Below, piece by piece: positions 31,402 through 34,456 of a stretch of DNA of 34,456 nt. How positions within the stretch are numbered: the stretch's first letter is position 1; each line of letters begins with the position of its first letter. Position numbers and translations under genes: made by a program. Source of the stretch: Bacteroidota bacterium (lineage in GTDB: Bacteria > Bacteroidota > Ignavibacteria > Palsa-1295); NCBI GenBank assembly GCA_030706385.1, contig JAUZOQ010000029.1, positions 1-34,456 on the forward strand, written 5' to 3'. The notes beneath the pieces were generated by a model that saw only the letters and a list, made by a program, of their open reading frames with translations, was not told where the DNA came from and ran no database searches.

Positions 31402-33429
31402 GTGAAGCAAATACTTTCCCTTTTCATACTTCTTTTCTTCTCTCACTCTCTGTACGGGCAAGGGTTAGAACAAATAGCTAAACAGAATTCGGAAAGGCCT
31501 GTGGCATTCCGCCTCGGTGTCTATGCCGACTATTCTCTCAACTTTCATAAGACAACGGCGAATGTCTATTGCTGCGACGATAATTACGGATGCGGAGTCT
31601 TCAGTAACGGAACGGGGAAAGGTTATTCGCTGGGGCTTCTCGCCGAGCTCCCCATATTCGGAAGATTCGAAGCCTATGGTTCGGCCGGATTCGCTCAGCG
31701 CGGCGGCAATTTTGGAGATGCGATTAATAGCAAGGATCCGATCCTTGATCCGACATCGAATCAATACGTTCATGCAAGGATCGTCAGCACTTTTTCCTCT
31801 ACCATACCGGAAATTATCGGAGGAATAGGACTCAAGTTCACGCCGTTCAAATTTCCATTCTATCTTCGAACTGGCCTGACACTAAACTTTCCGTTATCTT
31901 CTTCGGCCCACTATACACAAACCGAACACATTGAGTACCCGCTCGGCGTTACCTATCCCGAGACAAATACGACGTCGGTTCTTAGAGGAAGCGGTCCGAT
32001 CATCAATTTGCGCGAGACATTCGGTGTAAGCGGCGCAGTCGGGTATCCTGTACCATTGTCGAAGAATCTTACAGCAGCTCCGGAAATCGAGTACTATTTT
32101 CCGTTCACGGAAGTAAAGAACGACTACCATTGGAAAACTCAGACACTACAAGGCGGGTTGATCGTTCGGTATAACTTTTACAAACCGGAGCAGCCGCCTC
32201 CGGCCACACCGCCTCCGCCGCCGCCACCACCTCCTCCGCCACCACCGCCATCGAAGCCCGTGCCTCCCGTGGCCTATGTCGGTTTGGCAGAACCGAAATC
32301 CATAAGTGTGTATGAGACTACGGTGACGGAGACCTTTCCGATCCTTCCGTACATCTTCTTCGATAGTGCAAGCGCAAAGCCCGTTTCTCGGTATCAGATG
32401 GTTTCACCAAGCGAGAGATCTTCATTCGCTGAAGGCGCTTTACCGCATAATTCCCTTGGAGCCTACTATCACATCTTTGATATTCTTGGGAAGAGGCTGG
32501 CCGAACAACCAACTCAGACGCTCACGCTGAACGGAACGACGGATGGGAAGGAAGTACCTGCGTCCCAATCGAAAACTCTGGCACGAAGCCGCGCTGAAGC
32601 TGTGAAGAAATATCTTGTCGATGTCTGGAATATCCCGGAAGATCGAATTGCGATAAAAGCAAGCTCAGCTCCGACTATTCCTTCGTCGCAAAGAGATACG
32701 GGGGGAATTGCTGAAAATCGGCGCGTAGAGATCGTTGCTGGCGATGAAGCACTGCTAGCTCCGGTAGTTCATGCTCAATTCAAAGAGTATGCTGTGACTC
32801 CGGAGTCTGTTCCCTTCGCCATGAGCGTGCGCGCTCATGATCCCATCGCAACGTGGAAACTTGGTGTGAAGGCGCATGGCCAGGAAGTCTATTCGGTTAA
32901 CGGTGCTGGAGATCCTCCTGCTGTCATCGGTTGGAAACTTGATTCGAAATCTGTCGAAAGACTTGCTTCCACGCTTCAAGGCTCGGAGAAGTTACAATGC
33001 GGACTCGATGTAACTGATAATCATGGCATCACGGGCTCTTCCAATGTCGAATTACCTGCTACGAAAGAGACAAATCCGTTCGAGATCTCCCGGCTCTCGC
33101 TCGTTGTCTTTGATTTTGATAAAGCCGATATCAATGCTGCCAATAAAAAAATGGTCGCAGAATTTGTCTCCAAGACGATTCACGACGGCTCGACCGTTTC
33201 CATTACCGGCACAACCGATGCGATGGGCGAGTTGGATCATAACAAGGAGCTTTCTACATCCCGAGCATTCGCAGTTCACAAGCTTATCAAGGAAGAAAAT
33301 GCCGTGGCGGAGATAACGAAAGTCGAAGGCATAGGTCCGACGTATTCTCCCGAGATGAATTCGACTCCCGAAGGAAGATATTACTGCAGGACCGTCACTG
33401 TTCAGGTACAGACTCCACTGACTCGTTGA
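31402..33429 (+). CDS. Outer-membrane barrel with proline linker and tandem OmpA-like domains
   Basis: The 675-residue protein has a signal peptide (1-19, cleavage at LYG-Q). Residues ~20-262 form a beta barrel with a CC-D-D-N-Y-G-C cluster in its first loop. A linker with 14 consecutive prolines (~269-282) leads to a first OmpA C-terminal domain (FFDSASAK near 315, LNGTTDG, SRAEAVKKYLVDVW, NRRVEI near 438), a spacer beta domain (~452-555), and a second OmpA domain (LVVFDFDKADINAAN near 567, ITGTTDAMGELDHNKELSTS). OmpA domains bind peptidoglycan. The first keeps the NRRVE motif; the second has YYCRTVTV there, so its binding may be weak or changed. It starts at a GTG, 51 bases after the giant protein. 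Confidence 0.9.
   Translation: MKQILSLFILLFFSHSLYGQGLEQIAKQNSERPVAFRLGVYADYSLNFHKTTANVYCCDDNYGCGVFSNGTGKGYSLGLLAELPIFGRFEAYGSAGFAQRGGNFGDAINSKDPILDPTSNQYVHARIVSTFSSTIPEIIGGIGLKFTPFKFPFYLRTGLTLNFPLSSSAHYTQTEHIEYPLGVTYPETNTTSVLRGSGPIINLRETFGVSGAVGYPVPLSKNLTAAPEIEYYFPFTEVKNDYHWKTQTLQGGLIVRYNFYKPEQPPPATPPPPPPPPPPPPPPSKPVPPVAYVGLAEPKSISVYETTVTETFPILPYIFFDSASAKPVSRYQMVSPSERSSFAEGALPHNSLGAYYHIFDILGKRLAEQPTQTLTLNGTTDGKEVPASQSKTLARSRAEAVKKYLVDVWNIPEDRIAIKASSAPTIPSSQRDTGGIAENRRVEIVAGDEALLAPVVHAQFKEYAVTPESVPFAMSVRAHDPIATWKLGVKAHGQEVYSVNGAGDPPAVIGWKLDSKSVERLASTLQGSEKLQCGLDVTDNHGITGSSNVELPATKETNPFEISRLSLVVFDFDKADINAANKKMVAEFVSKTIHDGSTVSITGTTDAMGELDHNKELSTSRAFAVHKLIKEENAVAEITKVEGIGPTYSPEMNSTPEGRYYCRTVTVQVQTPLTR
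32194..32250 (+). repeat. CCN simple-sequence tract coding a proline linker
   Basis: Nineteen codons give PPP-AT and fourteen further prolines, using CCG, CCA and CCT in irregular order. It joins the barrel to the periplasmic domains and could vary in length by slippage, although the mixed codons reduce that. Confidence 0.9.
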
Positions 33430-33525
33430 CCGAAAACTCGGCAATATAGCAGTCTGCCTTGCATCTTTATTGAGAACGACGGCGGAAGATTCTTCGTTTT
33501 GAAGGCAAATACTATTACCTGCTCT

Positions 33526-34456
33526 ATGAATAATATGAATTTCCCGTTAATGCGCGGCAAAGCGACGCGTCAGCCTCATGTAGCAATTCCCGAAGGTACG
33601 TTTGAAGAAGAACATGGAAGGGAAGGATTTTTCGGCCGCGTGTCGCATCTCTATCATGCACATCCTCCGACCGGCTGGACACGAATCGAAGGGCCACTCC
33701 GCCCGCATGCCTTTTATCTCAAGAATATCGAGCCGACCGATATGAAAGATCCGAATGGTTTGCCGACGGCGATCCTCTATAATGACGATCTCATAATGCT
33801 GATCTCTCGCCGATCTGAACCACATCCGGCATATCTGCGCAATGCCGATGGCGATCTTCTCTATTTTATTCATAAAGGCGAAGGAAAATTCGAAACGGAT
33901 TTTGGAGTCCTCGATTTCGAGCCAGGGGATTATATCGTAATTCCCAGAGCAACTACCTATCGCATGATTCCAAAGACAAAAGATAATTTTTTCGTCTTAG
34001 TTGAGGCTCACTCAGAGATCTTGCCTCCATCGCCTGAGCAGAAGGGCTTGATCGGCATGCATGCTCTCTACGACATGGGCGCAGTTACTCTGCCTGAATT
34101 CGTAGAATATAAGAAGGTCGGAGAGAATGGAAAGGAATATGAAATTCGCGTAAAACGTCTTGGCGAATGGACATCGATCTTTTATCCATTCCATCCGATA
34201 GATATTGTCGGCTGGCGTGGAGATCTGACCTGCTTCAAGATCAATATGCGCGACATCCGTCCGGTAATGTCGCCGCGAGTACATCTTCCACCTCCGGTAC
34301 ATACGACGTTCCTTGCGAAGAATTTTGTAATCTGTTCGTTCCTTCCGCGCCCCTTAGAGGAAGATCATGATACGCTGAAAGTGCCATTCTATCATCGCAA
34401 TACGGACTACGATGAAGTGCTTTTCTATCATGATGGTGACTTCTTCAGCAGGGATA
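33526..34456 (+). CDS. hmgA: Homogentisate 1,2-dioxygenase, C-terminus cut by window edge
   Basis: This iron enzyme opens the homogentisate ring to 4-maleylacetoacetate in tyrosine and phenylalanine breakdown. 310 codons are visible before the edge. The recognisable parts are MNFPLMRGKATRQPHVAIP, LYHAHPPTGWTRIEGPLRPHAFYL, NADGDLLYFIHKGEGKFETD, GDYIVIPRATTYRM, PPPVHTTFLAKNFVICSFLPRPLEEDHDTLK (in parts) and HRNTDYDEVLFYHDGDFFSR. H290 and E297 have the spacing seen in bacterial homologues for the iron ligands; the last ligand lies beyond the window. The start at 33526 gives the standard N-terminus. It lies 96 bases after the OmpA gene and is probably a separate unit, with no clear promoter seen. 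Confidence 0.88.
   Translation, partial: MNNMNFPLMRGKATRQPHVAIPEGTFEEEHGREGFFGRVSHLYHAHPPTGWTRIEGPLRPHAFYLKNIEPTDMKDPNGLPTAILYNDDLIMLISRRSEPHPAYLRNADGDLLYFIHKGEGKFETDFGVLDFEPGDYIVIPRATTYRMIPKTKDNFFVLVEAHSEILPPSPEQKGLIGMHALYDMGAVTLPEFVEYKKVGENGKEYEIRVKRLGEWTSIFYPFHPIDIVGWRGDLTCFKINMRDIRPVMSPRVHLPPPVHTTFLAKNFVICSFLPRPLEEDHDTLKVPFYHRNTDYDEVLFYHDGDFFSRD

Noticed and set aside
32194-32250. CCN tract as a phase-variable repeat
   Set aside because: The codons are mixed rather than a pure unit repeat, so slippage should be rare; kept only as a protein linker.
1-34456. CRISPR array, prophage, toxin-antitoxin or restriction genes, tRNA and rRNA
   Set aside because: Looked for by eye on both strands; no regularly spaced repeats, phage structural genes, cloverleaf or rRNA signatures were found.

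Overview
The window looks like chromosomal DNA from an uncultured member of the Bacteroidota/FCB superphylum, most likely close to Kapaibacteriota (Candidatus Kapabacteria) or Ignavibacteria. The reasons are six proteins with C-terminal type IX secretion (T9SS) sorting domains, a giant choice-of-anchor-D protein, Shine-Dalgarno (SD) sequences that are usually weak, and one promoter that fits the Bacteroidota consensus exactly (TTTG-N19-TATATTTG). The lineage is inferred from gene content; no rRNA or tRNA gene was seen. There is no CRISPR array, prophage or intact insertion sequence. The only mobile-element trace is a decayed IS3-type transposase tail near the left edge.

Layout. 1-2768: a cut-off exported protein, the IS3 remnant, an ammonium channel (amt) and a lipoprotein. 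2875-11223: a block of secreted surface proteins. Two paralogous delta-60 repeat proteins on the + strand flank three minus-strand genes: a multicopper oxidase, a six-bladed kelch propeller and a low-complexity GVxG-rich protein. Four of these five carry T9SS tails. 11244-16897: a methyltransferase, a 48-residue membrane protein, a beta-barrel protein, a DUF4760-like protein, a fused E1 alpha/beta 2-oxoacid dehydrogenase and a short-chain dehydrogenase. 16908-22973: ordinary housekeeping genes (DUF151/UVR nuclease, etfB-etfA, mtgA, an Rsm22-type methyltransferase, free methionine-R-sulfoxide reductase). This stretch also holds a 580-bp gene-free region with clustered DnaA-box-like sites and a small self-contained gene with its own promoter, structured leader and terminator. 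23134-33429: a + strand run of DUF1800, DUF1501 with a T9SS tail, a 1636-residue LamG/choice-of-anchor/cohesin-like T9SS protein and a tandem OmpA-domain outer-membrane protein. 33526 to the end: a homogentisate 1,2-dioxygenase cut by the window edge.

How the genes may work together. The two surface blocks would supply proteins exported through the inner membrane and attached by T9SS. The OmpA-type barrel could tie the outer membrane to peptidoglycan, whose glycan strands MtgA makes. EtfAB, the fused E1 and homogentisate dioxygenase point to a heterotrophic aerobic or facultative metabolism that uses amino acids and branched 2-oxoacids; amt supplies ammonium.

The points most worth checking are two proteins with both a Tat-type leader and a T9SS tail, a strong terminator hairpin inside the first codons of the kelch gene, the possible replication-origin region, and the small gene at 22102 with alternative leader hairpins.
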